Source of the DNA: Betaproteobacteria bacterium | GTDB lineage: Bacteria; Pseudomonadota; Gammaproteobacteria; Burkholderiales; Usitatibacteraceae | Assembly (NCBI GenBank): GCA_016791265.1 | Contig: JAEUMY010000020.1 | Coordinates: forward strand, 62,001 to 126,000 | Reading direction: 5' to 3' | DNA: 64,000 nt | Notes under the pieces: generated by a model | Told to the model about the DNA's origin: nothing | The model's database searches: none | Seen by the model: the letters and a program-made list of their open reading frames with translations, nothing else | Made by a program: the position numbers and the translations under genes | In this document: positions 34,336-43,173 of the stretch, in pieces | How positions within the stretch are numbered: the stretch's first letter is position 1 | Layout of the letters: each line of letters begins with the position of its first letter

Positions 34336-37300
34336 TCAGGAGTGTCCGGATTCACGATCTTCCTCCTCATCAAGCGCGGCCAGTTGGGCTTCCACGCTCT
34401 TGGTGTATTCGTGATCAGCTCCGAGTTTCCTGATCAGCCCCTTGTGAGTGTGCATCCAAAGCCCTCGCGCGCCCCGGCGGTCGCCTTGTGCCAAAAGCGT
34501 GCCGGCCAGGTTGTTCATCGACGTCAGCGTGTCTGGGTGCTCCTCGCCCAGCACGCGCTGACTCACCGCCAGCACCTTCTCTTGCAGCGTCCGCGCGCCC
34601 GCGAGGTCGCCTTGCGCCTGAAGTGTGAGGGCCAGGTTGTTCATCGACGTCAGGGTGGCCGGGTGCTCCTTGCCCAGCACGCGTTGACGCACCGTCAGCA
34701 CCCGCTCCTGTAGCGTCTGCGCGCCGACGTGGTCGCCTTGCACCCGAAGCGTAGCGGCCAGGTTGTTCATCGACGTCAAGGTGCCCGGGTGCTCCTCGCC
34801 CAGCACGCGCTGACGCACTGCCATCACCCGCTCTTGCAGCATCCGCGCGCCGGCGAGTTCACCTTGCGCCCGAAGCGTGCCGGCCAGGTTGTTCATCGAC
34901 GTCAAGGTGCCCGGGTGCTCCTCGCCCAGCACGCGCTGACACACTGCCGCCACCCGCTCCTGCAGCATCCGCGCGCCGACGAGGTCGCCTTGCGCCCCAA
35001 GCGTGCCGGCCAGGTTGTTCATCGACGCCAGTGTGTCCGGGTGCTCCTCGCCCAGCACGCGCTGACGCACTGCTACCACCCCCTCCTGAAGCATCCGCGC
35101 GCCGATGAGGTCGCCTTGCGCCCGAAGCGTAGCGGCCAGGTTGTTCATCGACGTCAAGGTGCCCGGGTGCTCCTCGCCCAGCACGCGCTGACGCACTGCC
35201 AGCACCTGCTCTTCCAGCATCCGCGCGCCGACGAGGTCGCCTTGCTCCCCAAGCGTGGCGGCCAGGTTGTTCATCGACGTCAGCGTGTTCGGGTGCTCCT
35301 CGCCCAGCACGCGCTGACGCACTGCCAGCGCCTGCTCTTCCAGCATCCGCGCGCCCGCGAGGTCGCCTTGCGCCTGAAGTGTGAGGGCCAGGTTGTTCAT
35401 CGACGTCAGTGTGTCCGGGTGCTCCTCGCCCAGCACGCGCTGACGCACTGCTACCACCCCCTCCTGAAGCATCCGCGCGCCCACGAGGTCGCCTTGCGCC
35501 TGAAGTGTGACGGCCAGGTTGTTCATCGACGTCAGCGAGTCCGGGTGTTCGTCACCCAGATCTACTTGATCCAACTGAAGTGCCTCGCTGTACCAAGACT
35601 TTGAGCCATTGAAGTCGGACTGCGCATGACGGGCATACGAGCCCAACCTGTCCAAGAGCGCGCTACAGTCTCGGCGGCTCAGCCACGTTGGCGATTGCGG
35701 TCGCAACATCCCTGCTGCGTGTCCGTAGATCGCCCGAAGACGCGGCCATGCTTTGGGATCTTCCGCCGAAAAGGCCATGGCCCTTCGAACCAGTTTCGCG
35801 ATGACCGGACCCTCGCGCTCCGCCTCGGCCAAGCGATGCCGGACGACTTGCGCCGTCAGCCGATGCAGCACCAGCGCGCTCTCCACCTGGTCAGGCGTGC
35901 GCTCGTAGTCAGGCACCGAAACATCCGGTACATCAGTCTTCGTCGCCAGACCGAAACGCAGAAGACTGTGCCGGGTGTCGTTCCAAGCCTTGGGATTGCC
36001 GCACGCCGCCTGCAAGACCGGCGGCAGGTCGTCACGTCCTTCCTTGAACCAGCGCTCCAGAATCGGATCGCCCCCAAAAAAAGCGCACAGACACAGCAGC
36101 GCCTGACTGTCGGGCGGCAGCTTGGGGAACGCGACAGACAGCGTGCGCGCGACACTGGCTTCGTAGCCGGTCGCACTTCGCTGTTCATCCAGCATCAGTC
36201 CGGCCGTGTTCACGTCCGCCACAAGTTGGCGATACTCGGCTACCGTGCATTGGCATTGCTCGATGTAGGCGGCCGCCTGTTCAAGCGCGAGTGGCAGACC
36301 GCCAAGGTCTTCGCTCAGGCCTTCCAGCGCCGCTCTGACCGTGTTCTGAACCTGCCCGCCAAGCCGGTCCGACAAGAAGTTGGCACCGCTTTCCGCAGAC
36401 CAGACGTCCAATGCAATCGGGCTGGCAACACCGCGCCAGGCGGGATCACGGGACGTGAAAAGAAGATGGTGAGGACCGCGCTGCGGCATCAGGTTCCGCA
36501 CCCCTTGGGCGCTCTCAGCGTTGTCGTACACCAACAACCACGGGGTCGTCATGTTCTCAAGCCGGCGAATGAGCATATCCAGCACGTCGCCCTGATTCGG
36601 CCCCCGCGGGATACCCAGCTCATCGCACAACGCGTAAGCGTCTTCGCGGCATTGCTGCTCCGTCTCCGCGCCGAACCACCACACGCCTTCATACTCCGCC
36701 GCCCACGTGAGGGAATAGGCAATCGCCAACTGGGTCTTGCCCAGCCCGCCCATGCCGTACACGGCGGCACTGGCGATCACGGCGGCGCTGCGCGACCCCA
36801 CAAGAGCCTGCCGCAGTTCGATGAGCCTGTTGCCTGGGTCCTGAAAGTGTGGGCTCAGACGCTGGCGAACCAGGCGCATGGGCTTAAACGTGCCATCCAT
36901 GCGCCTTGGGCGTGCGACGAGGCCACTCTCCCGGGCGCAGTGGTCTTTGAGTCGACCGAACTGAAGCTGCCAGTCGACGTCATTGCCAGTGAACTTGTGC
37001 TCCTGGATCGGCGACAGGTCTTCCAATCCGAAGGGGCTCAAATCGGTGACCTTGGGCATCTCCGCGCCCCCGAGCAGCACAGGCACCACGTTCGGCGGCC
37101 GTTCCTCGCCCAATCTGGCCAGTGCCAGCGCGACTTCTTGCCGCACAAAGTCAATCTCGGCCGAGTTGGTCGCTCGGTCGCGCAGCGTGTTCAGCCAGCC
37201 CGGCGCGATGATCACCAGGATCGCCCGGGCGTTGGTGACGGCCTCTGCAATGCGCTCGGGAAAGTTAGCGCCGGATTCGATGCTTTCCTGATCAAAGAAG

Positions 37301-37404
37301 AGATCCTCGCGCGCGAACCACTGGCGCAGCCGGTCGTGGAGTCGCCCCGCATGACCTGCGGCGTCCGCGCGACGATAGGAGATGAAAATAGCCGGTGAGG
37401 GCAT
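34336..37404 (-). CDS. TIR-NB-ARC (STAND)-TPR protein
   Basis: 1022 residues, with the domain order of a plant-type immune receptor. The TIR domain spans residues 4-150 ([18 protein letters not shown], conserved Glu near 90 in FVRQEVALALA). The STAND NTPase follows: P-loop GMGGLGKTQLAIAY (217-230), Walker B WLLVYDNAE (289-297), FTSRD (316-320) and GGLPLALEQAAAY. Ten 42-residue TPRs complete it, eight nearly identical. Such proteins oligomerise on ligand binding and activate the TIR domain. It is transcribed in the same direction as the CHAT gene 126 bases downstream. Confidence 0.9.
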   Translation of the reverse strand: MPSPAIFISYRRADAAGHAGRLHDRLRQWFAREDLFFDQESIESGANFPERIAEAVTNARAILVIIAPGWLNTLRDRATNSAEIDFVRQEVALALARLGEERPPNVVPVLLGGAEMPKVTDLSPFGLEDLSPIQEHKFTGNDVDWQLQFGRLKDHCARESGLVARPRRMDGTFKPMRLVRQRLSPHFQDPGNRLIELRQALVGSRSAAVIASAAVYGMGGLGKTQLAIAYSLTWAAEYEGVWWFGAETEQQCREDAYALCDELGIPRGPNQGDVLDMLIRRLENMTTPWLLVYDNAESAQGVRNLMPQRGPHHLLFTSRDPAWRGVASPIALDVWSAESGANFLSDRLGGQVQNTVRAALEGLSEDLGGLPLALEQAAAYIEQCQCTVAEYRQLVADVNTAGLMLDEQRSATGYEASVARTLSVAFPKLPPDSQALLCLCAFFGGDPILERWFKEGRDDLPPVLQAACGNPKAWNDTRHSLLRFGLATKTDVPDVSVPDYERTPDQVESALVLHRLTAQVVRHRLAEAEREGPVIAKLVRRAMAFSAEDPKAWPRLRAIYGHAAGMLRPQSPTWLSRRDCSALLDRLGSYARHAQSDFNGSKSWYSEALQLDQVDLGDEHPDSLTSMNNLAVTLQAQGDLVGARMLQEGVVAVRQRVLGEEHPDTLTSMNNLALTLQAQGDLAGARMLEEQALAVRQRVLGEEHPNTLTSMNNLAATLGEQGDLVGARMLEEQVLAVRQRVLGEEHPGTLTSMNNLAATLRAQGDLIGARMLQEGVVAVRQRVLGEEHPDTLASMNNLAGTLGAQGDLVGARMLQERVAAVCQRVLGEEHPGTLTSMNNLAGTLRAQGELAGARMLQERVMAVRQRVLGEEHPGTLTSMNNLAATLRVQGDHVGAQTLQERVLTVRQRVLGKEHPATLTSMNNLALTLQAQGDLAGARTLQEKVLAVSQRVLGEEHPDTLTSMNNLAGTLLAQGDRRGARGLWMHTHKGLIRKLGADHEYTKSVEAQLAALDEEEDRESGHS
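34360..35619. repeat. 126-bp tandem repeat array encoding TPRs (STAND gene)
   Basis: Ten 42-codon units; the inner eight are almost identical (RQRVLGEEHPDTLTSMNNLA). The consensus differs little from that of the ATPase gene 9 kb away, except for EEHP/MNNLA against DEHP/MGNLA. Confidence 0.92.
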
Positions 37405-37477
37405 GCGCGAGAACTCCCCGTTGGATGCGGCCTGACCCGCAAAGACTGACAGGCCATTCTGGCAGGAATGGCGCCAT

Positions 37478-37505
37478 AAAACCCTATCAACCTTGATAGG
37501 GTTTT
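37478..37505. repeat. Perfect 13-bp inverted repeat upstream of the TIR-STAND gene
   Basis: Arms AAAACCCTATCAA (37478-37490) and TTGATAGGGTTTT (37493-37505) flank CC. Either strand gives a hairpin ending in four T. It could terminate the dioxygenase transcript (gene ends at 37527), or act as an operator for the island, since the TIR-STAND start lies 74 bases away. Confidence 0.8.
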
Positions 37506-37526
37506 GCGAAGTCAGACCCTATTTTT

Positions 37527-38162
37527 CTAGCGTCCACACTCCGCATAGTTGGCAATGCCTTGCCCCAGCACGATGTCGCGCTTCACCTTCCAGACGCCGG
37601 CTTCTTTCACAGGCTGGGCGATGCCAGGGCCGCCGCGTCCTCGCACGTGGCCGGCGCGCTGGCGTGGCGTGAGCCTGGGGTCGTCCTCGAACACGATGTC
37701 GTCGAGATACGTGGTGCAGCGCCCCGGCTCCAGCACATGCATGTGGATGTGCTCGGGAATCTCGGTGCCGGGATATCCAGCCGGACGAATGGTGTCGAAG
37801 CGATACCGGCCTTCCGCATCGGTGACCACGAAGCCACGATAGGTTCCATGACGCGCAGACTCGCGGCCAGCCGAATCGGTGGGGCGAGGATAAATCCCAG
37901 TGTGGTCAGTCTGGTAGGCGTAGACGATGATGCCAGCCACCGGTTTGCCCATTGCATCCCGCACAACGCCGTCCACCCGCATCGCGTCTCCCGGGGCGCC
38001 TTGCGGCGCGATGCGGCCTTGCGACGCCAGTGTCACGGGGCGGCCCTGGAACACGGCTGCGCAACCTTCGCAAGGCCCCAGGATGCGCTCAGTCGCGAGC
38101 GCCGGCATCGCGGCAATCAAGCTGAACACGAGTAGCGCAGTGCGCTTCGCGAATATTCGCAT
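37527..38162 (-). CDS. Exported intradiol ring-cleavage dioxygenase-like protein
   Basis: 211 residues. The ATG at 38162 has AGGAGAG upstream. The signal peptide is RTALLVFSLIAAMPALA. The catechol-dioxygenase-type beta-sandwich shows the expected Fe(III) ligands: Tyr in HTGIYPR, Tyr in RHGTYRGF, and two His in IPEHIHMHV. The exported form is unusual for classical protocatechuate dioxygenase but common in related lignin/aromatic-linked proteins. The palindrome at 38149 overlaps codons 1-5, writing MRIFA into the start. Confidence 0.82.
   Translation of the reverse strand: MRIFAKRTALLVFSLIAAMPALATERILGPCEGCAAVFQGRPVTLASQGRIAPQGAPGDAMRVDGVVRDAMGKPVAGIIVYAYQTDHTGIYPRPTDSAGRESARHGTYRGFVVTDAEGRYRFDTIRPAGYPGTEIPEHIHMHVLEPGRCTTYLDDIVFEDDPRLTPRQRAGHVRGRGGPGIAQPVKEAGVWKVKRDIVLGQGIANYAECGR
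38149..38160. repeat. Iterated palindrome, copy 18
   Basis: Overlaps the start codon of the exported dioxygenase and writes RIFA at residues 2-5. Confidence 0.95.
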
Positions 38163-38230
38163 TGGACTCTCCTGTCGGTTCGCGGTCCTGATTTGACGCG
38201 CCCATTCAGCGCGCCGGATGTCACCTCGAC

Positions 38231-39391
38231 TCAAACCGAGCCGTCCTGCCCCAGCACCGGCGGCGCGCGCTCGTGTACCAGTGGTGTCGCGGAAAAGCGA
38301 ATGGGATTGGCCACCCCCGGCACCGTGCCTGCGGTGGGATGCGGCAGGTCAATACGCAATCCCCGCGCGATCACCTGCGGATCGGCGAACACCTGATCGA
38401 TGCTGTTGATCGGCCCGGCGGGAATGCCGAGCCGCTCGAACGCGGCGAGCCAGTCATCGCGGTCGCGCGTCGGAAAGACGGCCTCGATGAACGGAATCAG
38501 CGCTTCACGATGCTCGACACGGCCCTGGTTGCGCGTGAAGCGCGCGTCGGCCGCGACATCCCGCAATCCCGCCTCCGCGCAAAAACGCGCGAACTGTTCG
38601 TCGTTGCCGACTGCGAGAATGAGAAACCCATCGCGGCAGCGGAACGCCTGGTACGGCACGATGTTGGGATGCGCGTTGCCCATGCGTTGCGGGACCTTCT
38701 CCGACACCAGATAGTTGCTCGCGACATTGGCCAGCATCGCGACCGAGCAATCCAGCAGCGCCATGTCGATGTGCTGCCCTTCGCCGGTCGCATCACGATG
38801 GCGCAGCGCGGCCAGGATGGCGACGGCGCTGTACATGCCGGTGAATAGATCGACGACCGCCACACCCACTTTCTGCGGCCCGCCGCCGGGGAGCGTGTCC
38901 TTCTCGCCCGTGATGCTCATGAGCCCGCCCAGGCCCTGGATCATGAAGTCGTAACCGGCGCGATCTTTGTACGGCCCGGTCTGGCCGAAGCCGGTGATCG
39001 AGCAATAGACGAGGCGTGGATTCAGCTTGCGAATATTCGCAAAGTCCAAACCATACTTGGCGAGGCCACCCACCTTGTAGTTCTCCACCAGCACATCGCA
39101 CTCCCGCGCGAGTCGCTGCACATGCGCCTGCCCTGCCGGCGTGGTGATGTCCACGGTCACAGACTGCTTGCCGCGATTGGCACAGAGGAAGTAGGCGGAT
39201 TCCTTCGTGGCATTGCCCGCCGCATCCGTGACCCAGGGCGGCCCCCAGCCGCGCGTGTCGTCGCCCGCGCCGGGCTTTTCGATCTTGATGACGGTGGCGC
39301 CGAGATCAGCCAGCATCTGACTGGCCCAAGGCCCCGCCAGCACGCGGGAGAGGTCGAGGACTTTGACGCCGGAAAGGGGAAGTGTGGGCAT
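38231..39391 (-). CDS. CaiB/BaiF family III CoA-transferase
   Basis: 386 residues of the formyl-CoA-transferase fold. LSGVKVLDLSRVLAGPWASQ is at the N terminus and the catalytic Asp is in RAGYDFMIQGLGGLMSITG near residue 165. It moves CoA between carboxylic acids; the substrate is not predictable. The palindrome at 39029 encodes DFANIRKLNPRL. It lies 69 bases upstream of the exported dioxygenase, same strand. Confidence 0.9.
   Translation of the reverse strand: MPTLPLSGVKVLDLSRVLAGPWASQMLADLGATVIKIEKPGAGDDTRGWGPPWVTDAAGNATKESAYFLCANRGKQSVTVDITTPAGQAHVQRLARECDVLVENYKVGGLAKYGLDFANIRKLNPRLVYCSITGFGQTGPYKDRAGYDFMIQGLGGLMSITGEKDTLPGGGPQKVGVAVVDLFTGMYSAVAILAALRHRDATGEGQHIDMALLDCSVAMLANVASNYLVSEKVPQRMGNAHPNIVPYQAFRCRDGFLILAVGNDEQFARFCAEAGLRDVAADARFTRNQGRVEHREALIPFIEAVFPTRDRDDWLAAFERLGIPAGPINSIDQVFADPQVIARGLRIDLPHPTAGTVPGVANPIRFSATPLVHERAPPVLGQDGSV
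39029..39040. repeat. Iterated palindrome, copy 19
   Basis: In the CoA-transferase gene, ANIR frame (DFANIRKLNP). Confidence 0.95.
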
Positions 39392-39549
39392 GAATCGGAT
39401 CGCTGTCTGTTATGCGCTGAGTGGGCGACTTTAGCATCGCTATAATCCGGCGGTTGGCTTGGCACATCCAGGCCCTCCCGTTCAAGGGGAAGAGGGGATT
39501 TCACCCTTTGCCCACCACGCTTCGTCGAGCGCCAAGGTCCATCCACCGC

Positions 39550-39996
39550 ATGAAACCAACCCTGCCCGCCGTCCTCGTCCTCACCGGCGCCCTGCCCTTT
39601 TTGTCCGCGACCCTCTCGCTGGTCGCGGGCGGCCCGTTCCACCCGACCACATCGGTCGTGATGCTCATCACCTACGCCGCGGTGATCCTGTCTTTCCTCG
39701 GCGGCATTCATTGGGGGCTGGCGCTGAAAATCATGGGTGACGCGCCGACCAGCGCCACGCGCCTCTTCATCCTTTCCGTGCTGCCTTCGTTGGCGGGCTG
39801 GGGCATTCTCTTCGGGCTTGCAAACCCGCACTGGCAACTTGCCGCCGCGGCAGGCGTCTTCGCCGCCGTGTGGGCATTGGATGGACTCTTGACCGTGCAA
39901 GGCATTCTGCCCCGCTGGTTCTTCAATCTGAGGAGCCTCATCACCGCAATCGTGGTGTCATGCCTTGGCGTCTCATGGTGGGTGCTGCCGCCTTGA
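39550..39996 (+). CDS. DUF3429 membrane protein
   Basis: 148 residues from ATG 39550, with four to five membrane segments (AVLVLTGALPFL, VVMLITYAAVILSFLGGIHW, LFILSVLPSLAGWGILFGLA). The FLGGIHWG motif is typical of DUF3429. Role unknown. It overlaps the next gene by 22 bases. Confidence 0.85.
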   Translation: MKPTLPAVLVLTGALPFLSATLSLVAGGPFHPTTSVVMLITYAAVILSFLGGIHWGLALKIMGDAPTSATRLFILSVLPSLAGWGILFGLANPHWQLAAAAGVFAAVWALDGLLTVQGILPRWFFNLRSLITAIVVSCLGVSWWVLPP

Positions 39997-41168
39997 ATCC
40001 CACCGAATCCTCAGTCGAACCGCAGCGTCAACGCGATCTTCACATCGATGCGCTGCGCGGTTTCGCGCTGTTCGGCATTCTCGTAGTCAACGTGATGAGT
40101 TTTTCTTCCGGGTTGTCGGGGCCTTCGCTGGGCGTGCTGAACGCCGAGTCTTCATGGGCCGACCTGGCGACGTTTCTCATCATCGCCTTCTTCGCGGAGT
40201 TCAAGTTCTATCCCATCTTCGCGTTCCTGTTCGGCTACGGCTTTCTGCTCTTCTGGCGTCGAGCGCGCTGGCGCGGCGGCGATGTATCGGCGCTTTACAA
40301 CCGCCGCGTCTGGTTCCTTGGCCTCCTCGGTGTCTCTCACGGCGTGTTCATCTGGTTTGGCGACATCCTGTCGCGCTATGCGGTGACGGCGATTTTTCTC
40401 AAAAAATCGCTGAGCGCGCGGCCAAGGCAATTGCTGCGAACGATGAAAAACTGGCTCATCGCCGCAGCCGCCATCGCTTTTCTCTTCGCCTTCGCGAGCG
40501 GCAACATGTCAACTGATGGCGGCATGCCACCGGCTCCATCGATCTATCCCACCGGCACCTACCTTCAGGTCACGCAGCAACGGTTCAGCGACTACTTCGC
40601 CATCACGCTCTATTTCGGCTTTCTCATCCCGCAGGTGATGGTCATCTTCCTGGCCGGCGTGCTCACCGCGCGCATGGGCTGGCTCGCCCGCCCAGCGCGA
40701 CACCGCGCGTTCTGGCTGAAGGTGCTGAAAGCCGGCCTCGTCCTGGGCGTCCCCGCGAGCGTGGCCTGGGCGGCATTGCAGTGGCAAGGCGCATGGTCGG
40801 CCAGCGCAGTCTGGTCAACGTGGATGCCAGTGCTCGATCTCATCATGCCGCTGCAATCGGCCGCGATGATGGCCGCACTCGCACTCACGCTGCACACTCC
40901 ATTCATGCAGTCATTGGTGAGATGGCTGGCGCCCGCCGGCCGCATGCCGCTCACCAACTATCTCGCGCAGTCCGTGATCTGCTCATTTGTGTTGTACGGC
41001 TACGGGCTGGGGTTGGGCGACGACCTCCGCCAATCCGGTCTGGCCGCGCTGGCAGTGAGCGTGTATCTCGCCCAGATCGTCGTGAGCCGCTGGTGGCTCG
41101 CCCGCCATGACAGTGGACCAATGGAGGCGTGGTGGCGCCGTGTGGTGTACGGGCGCCGCGCGGGCTGA
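39975..41168 (+). CDS. DUF418 membrane protein
   Basis: 397 residues from the ATG at 39975 (ATG 39960 also possible). An N-terminal RDLHIDALRGFALFGILVVN is followed by about nine spans. The C-terminal DUF418 domain contains AGRMPLTNYLAQSVICSFVLYGYGLGL. This family resembles heparan N-acetyltransferase/acyltransferase-3-like membrane proteins. No palindrome copy inside. Confidence 0.87.
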   Translation: MVGAAALNPTESSVEPQRQRDLHIDALRGFALFGILVVNVMSFSSGLSGPSLGVLNAESSWADLATFLIIAFFAEFKFYPIFAFLFGYGFLLFWRRARWRGGDVSALYNRRVWFLGLLGVSHGVFIWFGDILSRYAVTAIFLKKSLSARPRQLLRTMKNWLIAAAAIAFLFAFASGNMSTDGGMPPAPSIYPTGTYLQVTQQRFSDYFAITLYFGFLIPQVMVIFLAGVLTARMGWLARPARHRAFWLKVLKAGLVLGVPASVAWAALQWQGAWSASAVWSTWMPVLDLIMPLQSAAMMAALALTLHTPFMQSLVRWLAPAGRMPLTNYLAQSVICSFVLYGYGLGLGDDLRQSGLAALAVSVYLAQIVVSRWWLARHDSGPMEAWWRRVVYGRRAG

Positions 41169-41227
41169 CTGCGAGTGCAAAGGATTCCTCGGTCCGCTGC
41201 GCGCACCCCCAGCAGATCGGACAAGGT

Positions 41228-42067
41228 TCACGCGCCCCGTCTGGCGCCCCGCAAGTAAATGACCCAGTACACCAACGCGACCAGCACGCTGCCACCCATC
41301 AGGTTGCCTGCGATGACCACAACAAGGTTTAGGGTGACAACGCCGATCCCAGGCGCCTGCAAGCCAAGATCACCCGCAATCAGCCAGGCCAACGGGAAGT
41401 AGTACATGTTGGCAATGGAATGCTCGAAGCCCGCTGCGACGAATGCGGCGACGGGCGGGACCACGGCGATGGCCCGGTCGGTGACGCTGCGCCCACCGAG
41501 GGCCATCCACACCGCCATGCACACCAGCACGTTGCACAGCACGCCCCGCCAGAAGGCCTCCCAGAGTGGTAACGCTGCCTTGCCACTCGCGATGGCGTGA
41601 TAGGTCTGCCCCACCGCATCGCCATTCATGTGCCAGTGGCCGGACAGGTAGACGACGGCTGCCAGCCCGGCCGCACCGACAAGATTGGCCAGGCAGACGA
41701 GGGTCCAGTTGCGCAGCACCTCGCCCGTGGTGATGCGTCCGGCGGCCCAGGCCATGGCGAGCAGATTGTTGCCGGTGAAGAGCTCCGCACCCGCCACGAC
41801 CACCATGAAAAGTCCAAGCGCGAAGCAGACGCCCCCGAGGAGGCGCTTCAAGGCAAATCCCAGCGTCGCATCGGCGAAGACCAACGTCGAGAACAACGCT
41901 CCAAGACCGATGAAGGCACCGGCCAGAATGCCCAGCAAGGCTGTCTTGAGAAAGGGCATGCGCGCCTTCGCCACGCCGAGAGTTTCCACGCGCGCCGCGA
42001 TTTCGGCGGGCGCATAGGCGTCTGCCGCGCCGCCCGAGCCCTGCTTCAGTTCGTCACCGTCCGGCAC
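41228..42067 (-). CDS. Formate/nitrite transporter (FNT) family channel
   Basis: 279 residues with six membrane spans. The FNT signature AELFTGNNLLAMAW and the central-pore histidine segment AAGFEHSIANMYYFPLA are present. It conducts small monocarboxylates or nitrite; substrate cannot be assigned. It lies 73 bases downstream of the universal stress gene on the same strand, suggesting a stress or low-oxygen unit. Confidence 0.92.
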   Translation of the reverse strand: MPDGDELKQGSGGAADAYAPAEIAARVETLGVAKARMPFLKTALLGILAGAFIGLGALFSTLVFADATLGFALKRLLGGVCFALGLFMVVVAGAELFTGNNLLAMAWAAGRITTGEVLRNWTLVCLANLVGAAGLAAVVYLSGHWHMNGDAVGQTYHAIASGKAALPLWEAFWRGVLCNVLVCMAVWMALGGRSVTDRAIAVVPPVAAFVAAGFEHSIANMYYFPLAWLIAGDLGLQAPGIGVVTLNLVVVIAGNLMGGSVLVALVYWVIYLRGARRGA

Positions 42068-42140
42068 ACCCGTTCCCCCTGTCTGGACTTGCGACCTGCC
42101 GGAACGGCCATCGACCGTCTGATGCGAATCAGTGGAGCAA

Positions 42141-43001
42141 TCAGACGATCAGGATGTCGCAGGACGCGTTGTACGCGAGGAACTTCGGCACGCTTCCCAT
42201 CACGCGCTCGGCGAATCGGCGGCCGCCGTGTTTGCCGATCACCAGCAGGTCCGCCCGACGAGCGCCCAAGGCTTCCAGGATCGCGCTGTTGGGATGACCT
42301 TCCCCGGTGCGGGGAATGAGCCGGTCCGCGCCGGGCACCGAAGCAATCAGGTTCTTGACCACTGCGGCCACATGTTCGCGATGCTGCGAGGTCATGCGGC
42401 TCACGATGTCATCGCTCACGCCATACATGCGCATGCGCTGCTGCAAAGGCGGCTGAATCGCATGGAAGACCTCGATTTTTCCCGGCGTCATGGACAAGGC
42501 TGCAAGCAAAACGTCCTTCGACCGCGCTTGCAGATCAATGGCCGCCAACACATTGCCATACGCACCCTGCTGCGCCTTGCGCACGATGAGCAAGGGGCAT
42601 TCGGCCCCCGCCATCATTTTGGAAATCGTGCCGCCGAGGAAGAGCTGCTCCAGCGCGCCCTGGCCATGGGCGCCCGCCACCAGCAGGTCAGCGCCCCAAT
42701 CCTCCGCCGCTTCGAGCATCACGCGATGCGGCGAACCGTCCAGACATTCGACCGCCACCGGTTGGCCTCGGACCCCGTGCAGCGTGTGTCCAAATGAATC
42801 CGCCTGCTTGCGGGTGGCCACGCGAAAGTCGTCAACGAAGCTGTCGGTCACGTCGGCGAAGATGCTGCGCAGCGCGACTTCGCTGGGGGCCGCGTGCAAG
42901 CAGCGCAATTCGGCGCCGTGTTGCAGGGCGAGCTGGGCGGCGCGCAATGCGGCCGCGTTGCCCAGTTCGGAAAAGTCGGTCGCCGCAAGGATTCGCTTCA
43001 T
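42141..43001 (-). CDS. Tandem UspA-domain universal stress protein
   Basis: 286 residues with two UspA folds. The first starts MKRILAATDFSELGNAAALR and ends VAGAHGQGALEQLFLGGTIS. The second starts VLAAIDLQARSKDVLLAAL and ends VIGKHGGRRFAERVMGSVPK. Both carry the G-x-x-G nucleotide-binding signature near the end. Start ATG 43001 with GGAG upstream. Confidence 0.92.
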   Translation of the reverse strand: MKRILAATDFSELGNAAALRAAQLALQHGAELRCLHAAPSEVALRSIFADVTDSFVDDFRVATRKQADSFGHTLHGVRGQPVAVECLDGSPHRVMLEAAEDWGADLLVAGAHGQGALEQLFLGGTISKMMAGAECPLLIVRKAQQGAYGNVLAAIDLQARSKDVLLAALSMTPGKIEVFHAIQPPLQQRMRMYGVSDDIVSRMTSQHREHVAAVVKNLIASVPGADRLIPRTGEGHPNSAILEALGARRADLLVIGKHGGRRFAERVMGSVPKFLAYNASCDILIV

Positions 43002-43173
43002 GTTGTTCGCTCCGGAGTCGAGGGGTTGCCATGAGGATAGGAGAGCACTGAGGCTTCCTTTTTGATTCATGTCAAAACCACGTCACCGGCCGACGCGTGC
43101 AGCGACGTCGGCGAACCGGCGCAGCGCGGTCCGACACGGACCAGACCGCCTGCGTCACGGAAGGTTCAAGCCG

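Noticed and set aside
24840..35619. Tandem repeats as CRISPR arrays
   Set aside because: Units are 126 bp, contiguous and coding (TPRs), without spacers.
34729..37398. Plus-strand ORFs of 291 and 590 residues opposite the TIR-STAND gene
   Set aside because: The repetitive HRRQ.ARVLLAQHALTH pattern is just the antisense of the TPR repeats.
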